64,000 nucleotides of DNA from assembly GCF_000027225.1 (NCBI RefSeq), contig NC_013892.1:3720001-3784000 (forward strand). The letters are read 5' to 3'. Position numbers and translations under genes: made by a program. Source of the stretch: Xenorhabdus bovienii SS-2004. Lineage in GTDB: Bacteria; Pseudomonadota; Gammaproteobacteria; Enterobacterales; Enterobacteriaceae. A model generated the notes under the pieces. That model was not told the origin of the DNA, made no database searches, and saw only the letters and a list, made by a program, of their open reading frames with translations. Below, in pieces: positions 44,167-55,113 of this stretch (positions are counted from its first letter, which is position 1; each line of letters starts with the position of its first letter).

Positions 44167-44557
44167 GTAATTTACTTTAATTTAAAACAAAAAATGTAAA
44201 ATTCTCTATTAATAATATTAATTCATACAAGAATCAACATACAAATACAATATTAATTTCACCTATTATTAAGACTTTCATTAATAAAATTATCAATAAA
44301 AAAATATACCATAATAACTATTTTTTTACGTAACAGTTATAAATGAAAATTATTTACAATAAACTCAATAAGAAACGATATTTACCCCTCATAAAACCAT
44401 TCTATATACGCACAAAACATCAAATTAAATGATATAAAACACTATTGCATTAATCCATCGAATCCATTATTGTTTTATATTTATCCACTGAATAATCATT
44501 CAATTTAGTTAATCTATATTTCTTAAAATCTATATTTCTTAACTTTGGTAATTAATA
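44167..44557. other. Very A+T-rich intergenic region
   Basis: About 390 bases of A+T-rich DNA between the transposase remnant and the glycosyltransferase gene. It contains a near-repeat of TTTCTTAA(A/C)T just before the gene start. No gene recognised. Confidence 0.4.
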
Positions 44558-46252
44558 ATGAATAGTATTCATAGATTTTCTAACGCAGATATCAAGGCAT
44601 TATTCCTATTTGTAGCATTCATGTTACTTTATTTATTGCCGGGAATTTATAGTCATACTCCTTGGAAACAGGATGAAAATTATAGTTTTGGTGTGATCCA
44701 AACAATGTATGAAACAGGTCATTGGCTAGTTCCCACCAATGCCGGTGAGCCTTTCATGGAAAAGCCACCGCTATATTATTGGACAGCTACTACATTTATT
44801 CATTTATTGTCTCAATGGCTGCCTATGTATGACGCCGCAAGAACAGCCACTCTATTTTTCTCCATAATTAATTTTTCATTTTTCATTCTTCTGGCTCGCC
44901 GTGCATTTAATGTACAGAATTTCACCAATAGTCGCATATGGATCGCCTTTGCACTGTATGCCTGTGCTCCGGGGATCGTTCGTCATAGCCACGATATGTT
45001 CACCGATACCTCTCTGATTACCGGCACGACGATTGGGTTATATGGTTTATTGGGGTTGATTAAAAACGAAAAAAAATGCTATTCCATATTATGGCTGGCT
45101 ATTGGAACTGCTATCACAATGTTATCAAAGGGGGTATTCATCCCTGGGTTATTATGGATTTGCCTACTATTAACACCGGTTTTTCTAAAAAGCTGTCGGG
45201 CTAAACAATATTGGCTAAATGCCTTTTTCGCAGGGGTGATTGCTCTCATTTTAATTTTACCGTGGCCAGCCATGTTATTAGTTGAACACCCGGACTTATT
45301 TAAAGTTTGGTTTTGGGATAACAATATCGGCCGCTTCTTAGGGTTTTCTGTTGAAGATTTGGGTGCAAGAGCTGCTCCAAGTCGAATTCCAGAAGCTGTG
45401 TTATTATTCGCATTCCCGGCAGGCCTATTAGCCTTCATCGTTATTGTTAAAAACCCGATAAAAACACTTACCGATCAACGGTATTTTATTTTTGCAGCAT
45501 TTATATTACTCGGTATCATCCTGTTACAAATATCAGCCTCCAGCCGTGCGCTGTACCTGTTACCCTTTATTGCCCCGATGGCTATTTTAGCCACGGGCAT
45601 TTTTACTAAATTACCCGAAAAAATGTACAGCGTTCTGAGTCTCTGTTTTTCAATGCTGTGGTCTATTCTGATCCTCTTTGTATGGTCAGTTTATTTACTA
45701 TCACTCTCTTCTGATTACAAACATTGGTTGGCACCTTTTGGAAAATGGCTGCCAATGGGCTATCAGATGCATTTTTCCGGTTTTATATTCACCAGCGCTG
45801 TTATTATTACCATTATCTGGGTAACTAAAAACAAAATACTGTCAAAATCTCCCGTTTTGCATACCGCACAAAACTGGCTCTTAGGGATTGCTGTTGTTTG
45901 GGGATTGGTATTTACCTTGTTTATCGGCTGGATTGATTATACCAAAGGCTATAAAGAGGTATTTACTGATCTTAAGCAGCGTTTAGCAGGGGAATATAAA
46001 ACCGATGATTGCATGTCATCTTATTCTATCGGCGAATCAGAGGCGCCAATGCTTTATTATTTCGCCCATATACTCCATCAAAGACAGAAAGATTTTGCAG
46101 TTCCACAAACATGCCGCTGGCTTATCGTTTTATCCGAAGATATTGAATCCGCTCCGACAGGCATGGCGTTGTTCTGGTCTGGACATCGGCCGAATGATAA
46201 AAATAAAAATTTAGTGGTGTATAAAAAAGTAACGTCTGAAACAGCGCAGTGA
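44558..46252 (+). CDS. ArnT-like glycosyltransferase family 39 membrane protein
   Basis: 564 residues with about 11-12 membrane segments and a C-terminal periplasmic part. The first periplasmic loop shows WKQDENYSFGVIQTM, then GHWLVPTNAGEPFMEKPPLYYW, the signature of ArnT/PMT-type GT-C enzymes (acidic pair Asp-Glu for metal/donor binding). ArnT transfers 4-amino-arabinose from undecaprenyl phosphate to lipid A; related enzymes use other sugars. There is no arn operon beside it, so the donor and acceptor are unknown. It stands alone. Confidence 0.85.
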   Translation: MNSIHRFSNADIKALFLFVAFMLLYLLPGIYSHTPWKQDENYSFGVIQTMYETGHWLVPTNAGEPFMEKPPLYYWTATTFIHLLSQWLPMYDAARTATLFFSIINFSFFILLARRAFNVQNFTNSRIWIAFALYACAPGIVRHSHDMFTDTSLITGTTIGLYGLLGLIKNEKKCYSILWLAIGTAITMLSKGVFIPGLLWICLLLTPVFLKSCRAKQYWLNAFFAGVIALILILPWPAMLLVEHPDLFKVWFWDNNIGRFLGFSVEDLGARAAPSRIPEAVLLFAFPAGLLAFIVIVKNPIKTLTDQRYFIFAAFILLGIILLQISASSRALYLLPFIAPMAILATGIFTKLPEKMYSVLSLCFSMLWSILILFVWSVYLLSLSSDYKHWLAPFGKWLPMGYQMHFSGFIFTSAVIITIIWVTKNKILSKSPVLHTAQNWLLGIAVVWGLVFTLFIGWIDYTKGYKEVFTDLKQRLAGEYKTDDCMSSYSIGESEAPMLYYFAHILHQRQKDFAVPQTCRWLIVLSEDIESAPTGMALFWSGHRPNDKNKNLVVYKKVTSETAQ

Positions 46253-46506
46253 ACAGATTATTTGGATGAGAATCCCCATAAACTCATTATTAAATAATCA
46301 GTTAGTTTCCGAAGGAAAATGAGGAACGTCTTCTACAGGCGTTTCTCGAAACGGGAAAACTTCCCAGTGGGAACGCCAAAGAATAAATTCTGTGCGTTGG
46401 CTTAAAACCTTTTGCTGTAAATTTGTTAATATTTCGTTTATAAAATTTACATAAATCAAATTTACTTTCATACGAAAATTAAAACGATTAACAGAAAGAG
46501 TCTGCT

Positions 46507-47763
46507 ATGAATACTTCTTTCACCTCTACAGTTTTTCCTGATGATTACCGACAAAAAATTCGCCGGATGAAACAAGCCATGCGCAAACAAATAGGCGATG
46601 TTGAAAGCCTGTTCGCTCAGGTATGCGACAGAATAGAAAAAGAGATCGCCGCCACCCGTGTGGATGAAAAAAACATCGGTAGCGCTTGGCCGGAAATACA
46701 CGGGAGTGATGTGGCGGAACGCAAAGTAACAGAACAAACCCTACAAAAGATCAAACGTCGTGGATGTTTGGTCGTCAGACAGAACTTTCCACGAGATAAA
46801 GCACTGGCATGGGATCAGTCCATGCTTGATTACCTCGCTATCAATAACTTCGATCGCGTTTATCAAGGGCCGGGAGATAACTTCTTCGATAGCCTTGAAG
46901 CATCTCGCCCAGAGATTTACCCCATTTACTGGTCTCATGCACAGATGGAGGCCAGACAAAGTGAAGAAATTGCGCGGGTACAGTCTTTTCTAAACCGTTT
47001 GTGGAAATTTGAGTCAAACGGCATAAGTTGGTTTGATCCCGATATCAACATGATTTATCCCGACCGCATTCGCCGTCGGCCACCAGGCACAACATCAAGA
47101 GGGCTAGGTGCTCATACAGATTCGGGTACTTTAGAGCGCTGGCTGCAACCCGCCTACCAAAAAGTGTTTAATAAAATTTTCACCAACCGATTCGGAGAAT
47201 ACGATCCTTGGGATGCAGCCTACCGTCCAGAAGTAACCGAGTACGATAACACAACAAAATGCTCAGTTTTTAGGACATTTCAGGGCTGGACGGCGCTGTC
47301 TGATATGACCCTCGGTCAAGGACTTCTGCATGTTGTTCCTGTGCCAGAAGCGATGGCATACATTCTGTTACGGCCACTGCTGAATGATGTCCCCGAAGAC
47401 GAACTGTGTGGTGTTGCCCCCAATAAGGCGCTTCCCATCTCCGAGAAATGGCATCCTCATCTTGTCCGAGGATTGTGTAGTATTCCATCATTGCAGGCTG
47501 GTGATTCTGTATGGTGGCACTGTGACCTTATCCACTCCGTCGCACCGGTGAAAAATCAGCAAGGCTGGGGCAATGTGATGTATATCCCGGCGGCACCACT
47601 GTGTGACAGAAATCTGGCTTATGCTCACCACGTTGCAGATGCTCTTGAACATGGCACATCTCCGGCCGATTTTCCCAAAGAACACTATGAAAAGAACTGG
47701 AAAGGTCGTTTTACGGCTGCGGATTTGAACATCATCGGCTTGCGTGGCCTTGGGTTGAATTGA
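46507..47763 (+). CDS. ybiU: YbiU-like DUF1479 protein
   Basis: 418 residues, close to E. coli YbiU (421) over the full length: IKRRGCLVVRQNFPRDKALA, YQGPGDNFFDSLEASRPEIY, RRRPPGTTSRGLGAHTDSGT, FRTFQGWTALSDM and GDSVWWHCDLIHSV. The HxD (GAHTD) and the distal His (LIHSVAP) match the metal ligands of Fe(II)/2-oxoglutarate oxygenases, so it is probably a non-haem iron oxygenase; the substrate is unknown. It is followed by a convergent AraC-type gene. Confidence 0.9.
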   Translation: MNTSFTSTVFPDDYRQKIRRMKQAMRKQIGDVESLFAQVCDRIEKEIAATRVDEKNIGSAWPEIHGSDVAERKVTEQTLQKIKRRGCLVVRQNFPRDKALAWDQSMLDYLAINNFDRVYQGPGDNFFDSLEASRPEIYPIYWSHAQMEARQSEEIARVQSFLNRLWKFESNGISWFDPDINMIYPDRIRRRPPGTTSRGLGAHTDSGTLERWLQPAYQKVFNKIFTNRFGEYDPWDAAYRPEVTEYDNTTKCSVFRTFQGWTALSDMTLGQGLLHVVPVPEAMAYILLRPLLNDVPEDELCGVAPNKALPISEKWHPHLVRGLCSIPSLQAGDSVWWHCDLIHSVAPVKNQQGWGNVMYIPAAPLCDRNLAYAHHVADALEHGTSPADFPKEHYEKNWKGRFTAADLNIIGLRGLGLN

Positions 47764-47965
47764 GCTTAATACAGGCTCTTTACTATTTTGTCTCGGCTAG
47801 ACAGGGAAAATATTACTTGCAAAATATTCTTAAAACGCTAATCCGTTTGCCCGCACCTGCGGAGCCGTTATTTTGGCGTTCAAAATCTGGTGTATTCAGA
47901 ACTCGCTTTGAGGCCAATATTGTAAGGGATCTTCTGACACTATTCCGGCAAATAGATAATTAACA

Positions 47966-48943
47966 TCAGGAATGGAAAACTTTGGCTTTCACCAGTTTAC
48001 GGTAAGCAACGGGAGTCAGTTTAAAGTGTTGCTCAAATACTTTACTAAAGTAATGGGGATCCTTGAAGCCCACTAATTGCGCTATATACAGTAAAGTCAG
48101 GCTATTATCTTGCAGAAGCTGTTTGGCAATTAATAAACGCTGATCGAGCATGTATTTATGTGGTGAGATACCTACCTGTCCCTTAAACCTACGTATCAGG
48201 GTGCTCTCCGACACACCAACGTGAGTAGCAATATCCTTAATCGTGATTTGTGAAGTCACATGCTGCTTAATATAGCTTTGTGCTATCGACACCATTTCAT
48301 CAAATTGCGTGTTGCCTCCCACTTGAAAAAACGGCTCTGACTGAAAATTTGATACTTCATGCATGAAATGTTTTTCAATGATCTTAGCAATCGGTGCACT
48401 GAAAAACTGGGCGATCAAGTAAACAAGTAGTTCGGTTTGGGAGTTAATGCTTCTCACACAATAAATGTTGTCACAATACGTGATGCTTGCCTTACGATTT
48501 ACACCAACCGTCGGAAACCGACGTTCAAACTTGCCATAGAAAGACCAATGAGTTGTTACAGTTTTTTCTTCAAGTAATCCCGCTTTCGCCAGCCAATATA
48601 CCCCGGTGCCAGTCGCAACAATAATAGCTTGATTTTCTTTTTGCCGACGCAACCATTCGATAATATCTTCCCTGCCAGCCATAGAAGGTGACGGATTTCC
48701 CCACATCGGAGGTAAAAAAACCAAATCAAAATCGACAGGATCCGAAAATTTATGGTGGGTATGTAGCGTAATCTGCGCTATGTGTTCGTTATTTTCCTTC
48801 ACATCACCTATAACAGACATATAGAAAGGTTCTTCTCTCTGCTGTACCCGGCTTCTCAAGCTGCTGGCACTGTTTAACATATCCGATGCTAACGTTATCC
48901 CGCTTTGCAACGCTTTATCGTATAAGACAAATGCTATTTTCAT
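47966..48943 (-). CDS. GlxA-type AraC transcriptional regulator
   Basis: 325 residues. The N-terminal DJ-1/PfpI-like domain (about 1-180: MKIAFVLYDKALQSGITLAS, VFLPPMWGNPSPSM, IIVATGTGVYWLAKAGLL) is joined to a C-terminal AraC/XylS double helix-turn-helix (about 225-320: ITIKDIATHVGVSESTLIRR, GISPHKYMLDQRL, IAQLVGFKDPHYFSKVFEQH, TPVAYRK). The elbow carries Thr-Gly-Thr-Gly instead of the DJ-1 cysteine, so the domain is a sensor rather than an enzyme. The target is unknown; the convergent ybiU-like gene is the nearest candidate. Confidence 0.88.
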   Translation of the reverse strand: MKIAFVLYDKALQSGITLASDMLNSASSLRSRVQQREEPFYMSVIGDVKENNEHIAQITLHTHHKFSDPVDFDLVFLPPMWGNPSPSMAGREDIIEWLRRQKENQAIIVATGTGVYWLAKAGLLEEKTVTTHWSFYGKFERRFPTVGVNRKASITYCDNIYCVRSINSQTELLVYLIAQFFSAPIAKIIEKHFMHEVSNFQSEPFFQVGGNTQFDEMVSIAQSYIKQHVTSQITIKDIATHVGVSESTLIRRFKGQVGISPHKYMLDQRLLIAKQLLQDNSLTLLYIAQLVGFKDPHYFSKVFEQHFKLTPVAYRKLVKAKVFHS

Positions 48944-49053
48944 TCCTTTTCTCCAGAATTGTGCGCACCTCTTTTATATATCACCACCAATATTTGGTCA
49001 TGTATTAAATGGTTAGTTGCTGTGATATGCTTCCGGCTTTTTAAGGATGAAGT

Positions 49054-49329
49054 ATGGCCAAAGTTGATGTCTATTGCCGTTATTGCCACAAATCAGAACA
49101 GGTCAAAGGACATGGGAAAGGAAATGGCGGACATCCTCGTTATCGCTGTTATAGCTGCTGTAAGGTCTTTCAGTTGGCGTATACCTATCAGGCCTGCAAA
49201 CCCGGCGTTAAAGAACAGATTGTCGATATCGCGATGAATAACGGGGGAATTCGTGACACCGCTCGGATCCTGAAAGTCGCCACCGCCACCGTCATGAAAA
49301 CATTAAAAACCTCAGACCCCGAAACGTAA
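49054..49329 (+). CDS. insA: IS1 InsA-like DNA-binding protein
   Basis: 91 residues, the IS1 InsA length. A zinc-finger-like N-terminus (CRYCHKSEQVKGHGKGNGGH, then YRCYSCCKVFQ) is followed by a helix-turn-helix (IVDIAMNNGGIRDTARILKV). InsA binds IS1 ends and represses; the transposase is made by -1 frameshifting into insB near an A5C run (TTAAAAACC, about 49305). Confidence 0.85.
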   Translation: MAKVDVYCRYCHKSEQVKGHGKGNGGHPRYRCYSCCKVFQLAYTYQACKPGVKEQIVDIAMNNGGIRDTARILKVATATVMKTLKTSDPET

Positions 49330-49619
49330 CGACACTTCCCCTTGCGGAATGTGGCATCCAGATTGTCTGTGAAATCGACGAGCAATGGTCGTTTGTCGGC
49401 AATAAGAAAAACCAACGCTGGCTTTGGTATGCTTGGGAACCCCGCCTGAAGCGAATAGTGGCTCATGTTTTTGGCGATCGCAGTCGAAAAACGTTAGACA
49501 AGCTGCTTACCCTCTTATCTTCCTTTACTATTCGGTTTTACTGCACGGATGACTATGTTGTTTATGACCCACTTCCCGAGGAAGAGCACTTGACTGGAAA
49601 GGCGTTTACTCAGCGTATA

Positions 49620-50722
49620 TACCCGTCGTCATTGAAGATGCTTGATTTTTCATTTGTATCAGATCATGATTGCGCCCATGAAAATTAATCTAACAGATGC
49701 CCAAAAAGACGCCCTCGAATTGATGCATGATACGACTCGCGATGGACGAGTACGTGACCGCATCAAGGCCGTGCTTTTGGCCTCAGAAGGCTGGACTGCC
49801 CAGATGATTGCTCAGGCTTTGCGGATCCATGAAAGTACGGTGAGCCGCCATCTGAAAGATTACTTCTCTGAGGAAAAACTCGCCCCTGAAAATGGGGGCT
49901 CTGAAAGCCGTTTGTCTGCCGAACAAACAACAGAATTAGTTGAGTATCTGATGGCAAATTTGATGCACACTACCGCACAAATTGTGGCCTATGTTCGGGC
50001 ACGATGGCAGGTGACTTTCACTGTCGCAGGAATGACGAAATGGCTTCACCGTCAAGGTTTCAGCTACAAGAAGCCAATGGGTGCTCCGCATAAATTTGAT
50101 GCGGATAAACAGCAACAGTTTATTGAAACCTACAACGCGCTGAAAGAAGAATGTGGCCAGAATGCGCCTATTTTATTTATTGATGCGGTTCACCCGACCC
50201 TGTCCACAAAATTAAGTTATGGCTGGATGAAGAGCGGGCGGAAGCACGTCAAAGTGGTTGAAACCACAGGCAGTCGTACTCGACTCAACATCATGGGTGC
50301 CCTTAATTTACAACGGATTGAAGAGACTATTGTTCGTGAATATCCGACGATTAACGCGAAAAATGTCGTCCTTTTTTTCGGCTCAATCCGGGAAACCTAT
50401 CCACTTTCGCAAAAAATCCACATTATTCTGGATGGTGCGGGTTATCACCGTTCCGGAGTCGTCCAATTTTTTGCCGAGGTTTTGAATATTGAGTTGCACT
50501 ACCTGCCGCCTTACAGCCCTAATCTCAACCCGATTGAGCGATTATGGAAGTATGTGAATGAGCAGGTACGAAACAATGTCTATTTTCCGGATACCAAAAC
50601 ATTCCGTGAAACGCTGCGCCACTTTTTTCATGTCACATTGCCAGAAAAAGCGAAAGAACTCACCACTCGGTTGACTGATAACTTCCAGATTTTAAAACCC
50701 GCATCTTCAAGTTAATTGCGTA
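49620..50722 (+). mobile_element. IS630-family insertion sequence
   Basis: About 1103 bp with imperfect terminal repeats: the left end TACCCGTCGTCATTGAAGAT and the complement of the right end TACGCAATTAACTTGAAGAT share TAC and TTGAAGATGC. It is bordered by TA dinucleotides as expected of the IS630/Tc1 group, which duplicates TA. It is inserted in insB of the IS1 element. Confidence 0.85.
49678..50715 (+). CDS. IS630-family transposase
   Basis: 345 residues. N-terminal helix-turn-helix (GWTAQMIAQALRIHESTVSR) and winged-helix linker (VTFTVAGMTKWLHRQGFSYK), then the DDE catalytic domain: ILFIDAVHPT (first Asp), IILDGAGYHRS (second Asp) and LPPYSPNLNPIERLWK (final Glu). The frame is complete, so the element may be active. 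I chose the ATG at 49678 (MKINLTDAQKDAL); the frame also runs upstream into the terminal repeat. Confidence 0.92.
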   Translation: MKINLTDAQKDALELMHDTTRDGRVRDRIKAVLLASEGWTAQMIAQALRIHESTVSRHLKDYFSEEKLAPENGGSESRLSAEQTTELVEYLMANLMHTTAQIVAYVRARWQVTFTVAGMTKWLHRQGFSYKKPMGAPHKFDADKQQQFIETYNALKEECGQNAPILFIDAVHPTLSTKLSYGWMKSGRKHVKVVETTGSRTRLNIMGALNLQRIEETIVREYPTINAKNVVLFFGSIRETYPLSQKIHIILDGAGYHRSGVVQFFAEVLNIELHYLPPYSPNLNPIERLWKYVNEQVRNNVYFPDTKTFRETLRHFFHVTLPEKAKELTTRLTDNFQILKPASSS

Positions 50723-51004
50723 TAGAGAGAACGAATTTAACGCATCGTACCCGAATCAAAAGGCTGAATAGAAAAACCATTGGGTATTCAAAATCGGAAG
50801 AAATGCACGATAAAGTGATAGGAACCTTTATTGAACGTGAACATTATTTTTAATACCTAATCTAATCATTTAATACATGACCCAATATTTAGCTTCGAGA
50901 TAGTCGATAAGGTGTGACCATATTCTCAGCTTTAATGACAGGGATATAAGAGTTTTAATTTATCCTAACTGCTAGACTTCAAGAAAATTTTTTCGGAGTT
51001 CGTA

Positions 51005-52681
51005 ATGAGTAATTTACCCGTAATTGTTGGTTTGGGTGGTATCAATGCGGCCGGAAGAAGTTCTGGATTCCACAGCTATAAACGCATTGTGTCAGACAGT
51101 CTCAGCGACGAGATCATGCAAGATACATGGCTCGATTTATGTCATCGAATGGGCATTGTTAAAAATACAGTATCGGTTACAGATGCCCATATCGAGAGTG
51201 CCAAAAACGGCACACTGATCAGAAAAATAACGCACTTCGATACGCAAAAAGTATCTTCTGTAACCAGTGCGGGTCAGTTGCCGGAAGGATTTGAAGTTGG
51301 TGATTTATATAACGCAAACCATCATCCGCGCGGTTTACGTCTGACAGTCTATGGAGCCTCGGATTTACTCAGTTCAATTGGCATTTCATGGCCAGATATC
51401 GCCAAATTGGTGGAACCCGATCAAATTTCTGTTTATGCCAGTAGCGCTCTGGGTCAGATAGACCGATTTTCATTGGCAGGTTTAATTGGCAACCCACAGA
51501 ATGGCACACGTATTAGTTCCAAAATGCTAGCGCTTTCCCTTGCTGACATGCCGGCAAATTTTATTAATAGCTATATTATCAATAGTATCGGCAACACATC
51601 AGCTAATCTAGGTGCCTGTGCAAGCTTTCTGTATAACCTCAAACAGGGCGTCAATGATATCAAACAAGGTAAGGCAAAGATCAGTTTAGTCGGATGCTCT
51701 GAAGCAGCTATCGTCCCTGAAATTATCGAAGGGTTTCGAGTTATGGGCGCTCTCGCAGAAGACCATCAACTATGTAAACTGGATGGAACCGATATTGTTA
51801 ACAACCGCCGTGCTACCCGACCATTTTCAACTAATGTTGGATTTACCATTGCCGAATCTGCGCAATTCGTATTACTCATGAGTGACGATCTTGCTTTACA
51901 GTGTGGTGCCAACATCCTTGGCGCTGTGCCTGATGTTTTCGTCAATGCGGATGCCAATAAAAAATCAATATCCTCACCCGGAATTGGTAACTACATTACC
52001 ATGATGAAAGCAGCCTCCCTAGCTGACCATCTACTGGATGGCAAATTACAGTATTCTTACGTTCAGGCACATGGTACTGGAACACCACAGAACCGAGTCA
52101 CTGAAAGTCATATCATTAATGAAGTTGCCAAAGTTTTTGGACTCAAATGCTGGGATGTCACCGCCATAAAATCGTATGTAGGACATTCCATCGCCGCCTC
52201 TGCGGGCGATCAATTAGCCTGTACATTGGGGGTTTGGCAGTACGGATGGATCCCTGGTATTAAAACCATCGATCACATTGCCGAGGATGTACATGCAACA
52301 AATCTGAATATTTTGATGCAGAATAAGTTTGCAGGCGAGCACGGTGAGGAGATGCGTGCCACAATCATCAATACCAAAGGATTCGGTGGCAATAACGCCA
52401 GTGCAGTTATTTTATCTCCACAGCAAACCATGCAGATGCTGAACAAAAAACACGGTAGCTCCGCTGTCTACACATATCATCAGCGTAATCAAATTGTTAA
52501 ACGTATAAGTGAAGATCAGGATCGAGCAATTTGTCGTGGTGAAGAATCGGTTGTTTACAATTTCGGCAACGCAGTGATGCAATCATCAGATATAAAACTT
52601 TCACGTCAGGAAGTGAAATTATCAGGATATAATCACACCATAAAGTTGCCGAATGCAGAGGAATTCAGTGCATTCTTGTGA
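51005..52681 (+). CDS. Stand-alone beta-ketoacyl synthase (thiolase superfamily)
   Basis: 558 residues. A FabB/FabF-type condensing enzyme with all three active-site residues: Cys205 (NLGACASFLYNL), His356 (QAHGTGTPQ) and His394 (KSYVGHSIAASAGD), plus a C-terminal NTKGFGGNNASAVI glycine-rich loop. It is longer than housekeeping KAS I/II (about 410) because of an extended N-terminus and a 70-residue tail, and no acyl-carrier protein, acyltransferase or reductase lies beside it. GGAG precedes the ATG by six bases. It may serve the nearby KAS III-like/ThDP cluster or an unlinked pathway; undecided. Confidence 0.85.
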   Translation: MSNLPVIVGLGGINAAGRSSGFHSYKRIVSDSLSDEIMQDTWLDLCHRMGIVKNTVSVTDAHIESAKNGTLIRKITHFDTQKVSSVTSAGQLPEGFEVGDLYNANHHPRGLRLTVYGASDLLSSIGISWPDIAKLVEPDQISVYASSALGQIDRFSLAGLIGNPQNGTRISSKMLALSLADMPANFINSYIINSIGNTSANLGACASFLYNLKQGVNDIKQGKAKISLVGCSEAAIVPEIIEGFRVMGALAEDHQLCKLDGTDIVNNRRATRPFSTNVGFTIAESAQFVLLMSDDLALQCGANILGAVPDVFVNADANKKSISSPGIGNYITMMKAASLADHLLDGKLQYSYVQAHGTGTPQNRVTESHIINEVAKVFGLKCWDVTAIKSYVGHSIAASAGDQLACTLGVWQYGWIPGIKTIDHIAEDVHATNLNILMQNKFAGEHGEEMRATIINTKGFGGNNASAVILSPQQTMQMLNKKHGSSAVYTYHQRNQIVKRISEDQDRAICRGEESVVYNFGNAVMQSSDIKLSRQEVKLSGYNHTIKLPNAEEFSAFL

Positions 52682-52783
52682 GAAAGCCATAGGGAATAGC
52701 CAAGTACAGTGCAGTATTCAAGCGTTATTTTATGGCTTTACTGCCTGCCATATAAAACTACGCCTCAAATCATAATAAATTAA

Positions 52784-54134
<1,351 letters not shown>

Positions 54135-54203
54135 GTCGTATTGCGGAAATTAAAAACCGCGCTGTGAAAGGAGTGAACCTGTATGTTTTACAGAGAGGAA
54201 AAA

Positions 54204-55049
54204 ATGGAGAGGATTGAACGCCGCGCTTGTTTTGGGGGATGGCAGGATGTTTATCAGCACGATTCGACCGAGCTTGGCTGTACCATGAGTTTTGCTGTCT
54301 ATCTTCCTCCTCAGGCTGAACATCAGAAATTACCGGTGCTGTACTGGCTCTCGGGGCTAACATGCAATGAACAGAATTTCATCACTAAAGCGGGCGCTCA
54401 ACGCTATGCTGCCGAACAGGGTATTATCCTTGTCGCTCCAGATACCAGCCCGCGTGGTGAGAACGTTGCGGATGATGATGCTTATGATTTGGGTCAGGGA
54501 GCCGCTTTCTATCTCAATGCAACACAAGAACCTTGGGCACCGCACTATCGCATGTACGATTATGTGGTGTCAGAGTTACCGGCATTGATCGAAGCACATT
54601 TTCCAGTAACAGAGGATCGCGCTATTAGCGGCCACTCTATGGGAGGTCATGGCGCACTGACAATCGCGCTACGCAATCCGGATCGTTATCACAGTGTATC
54701 GGCATTCTCGCCCATTGTTGCCCCCTCTCAAGTTCCCTGGGGAGAGAAAGCTTTTCGTGCTTATCTGGGTGATGATCGTGACACATGGAAAGCCTATGAT
54801 ACCATCAGGTTGATCGCCAATAGTGCTAAACCCTTACATTTGTTGATTGATATCGGTAATGATGATCCGTTTCTTGCAGAACAGTTACGCCCTGAATTGC
54901 TGAAAGAGGCATGCGAAAAGGCCGGACAGCCTTATACACTGAATCTTCGCACGGGTTATGATCATAGCTACTACTTTGTCGCCAGTTTTATCGGTGAGCA
55001 TATCGCATATCATGCTGAGGTATTGAAGGGCTGCTGTGCTGATAATTGA
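54204..55049 (+). CDS. frmB: S-formylglutathione hydrolase
   Basis: 281 residues. A serine esterase that hydrolyses S-formylglutathione to formate and glutathione, completing formaldehyde removal. The alpha/beta-hydrolase nucleophile elbow GHSMGGHG carries Ser145; Asp lies in NDDPF and His in GYDHSYY near the C-terminus; [14 protein letters not shown] forms the oxyanion region. The ATG at 54204 has GAGG five bases upstream; an in-frame ATG at 54183 is less likely. It is 69 bases after frmA and probably co-transcribed. Confidence 0.95.
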   Translation: MERIERRACFGGWQDVYQHDSTELGCTMSFAVYLPPQAEHQKLPVLYWLSGLTCNEQNFITKAGAQRYAAEQGIILVAPDTSPRGENVADDDAYDLGQGAAFYLNATQEPWAPHYRMYDYVVSELPALIEAHFPVTEDRAISGHSMGGHGALTIALRNPDRYHSVSAFSPIVAPSQVPWGEKAFRAYLGDDRDTWKAYDTIRLIANSAKPLHLLIDIGNDDPFLAEQLRPELLKEACEKAGQPYTLNLRTGYDHSYYFVASFIGEHIAYHAEVLKGCCADN

Positions 55050-55072
55050 TGGATTACTGCAAGTTAAGACAA

Positions 55073-55099
55073 AACGCCTCGCAATTTAGCGGGGCGTTA
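55073..55099. terminator. Convergent frmB / KAS III terminator
   Basis: AACGCCTCGC / GCGGGGCGTT stem with a 6-base loop (one G:T pair), between convergent genes. Confidence 0.65.
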
Positions 55100-55113
55100 G
55101 ATAATAACATCAT

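Larger units (their letters stand above)
49306..50860 (+). pseudogene. insB: IS1 insB, interrupted by an IS630-family insertion
   Basis: In the -1 frame after insA the transposase reads QIVCEIDEQWSFVGNKKNQR (first catalytic Asp region), then WYAWEPRLKRIVAHVFGDRS and GKAFTQR, where it is cut at 49619. The frame resumes after 50722 with IERTNLTHRTRIKRLNRKT, then GYSKSEEMHDKVIGTFIERE and HYF to a stop at about 50850. Rejoining the parts restores the QRIERTN junction of IS1 InsB. Inactive as it stands. Confidence 0.85.
48988..50890. mobile_element. IS1-family element with 8-bp target duplication, split by an IS630-family element
   Basis: Flanks carry the same octamer CAATATTT (48988-48995 and 50883-50890). 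Inside are terminal inverted repeats GGTCATGTATTAAATG (48996 onward) and its complement ending at 50882. Subtracting the inserted IS630 unit (49620-50722) leaves about 780 bp, the IS1 size. It encodes insA and a broken insB. Recent enough that both target copies and both ends are intact. Confidence 0.88.

Noticed and set aside
47760..47963. 67-codon frame after the ybiU-like gene
   Set aside because: TTG start inside the preceding gene's end, no ribosome-binding site, content not recognised; possibly a remnant but not supportable.
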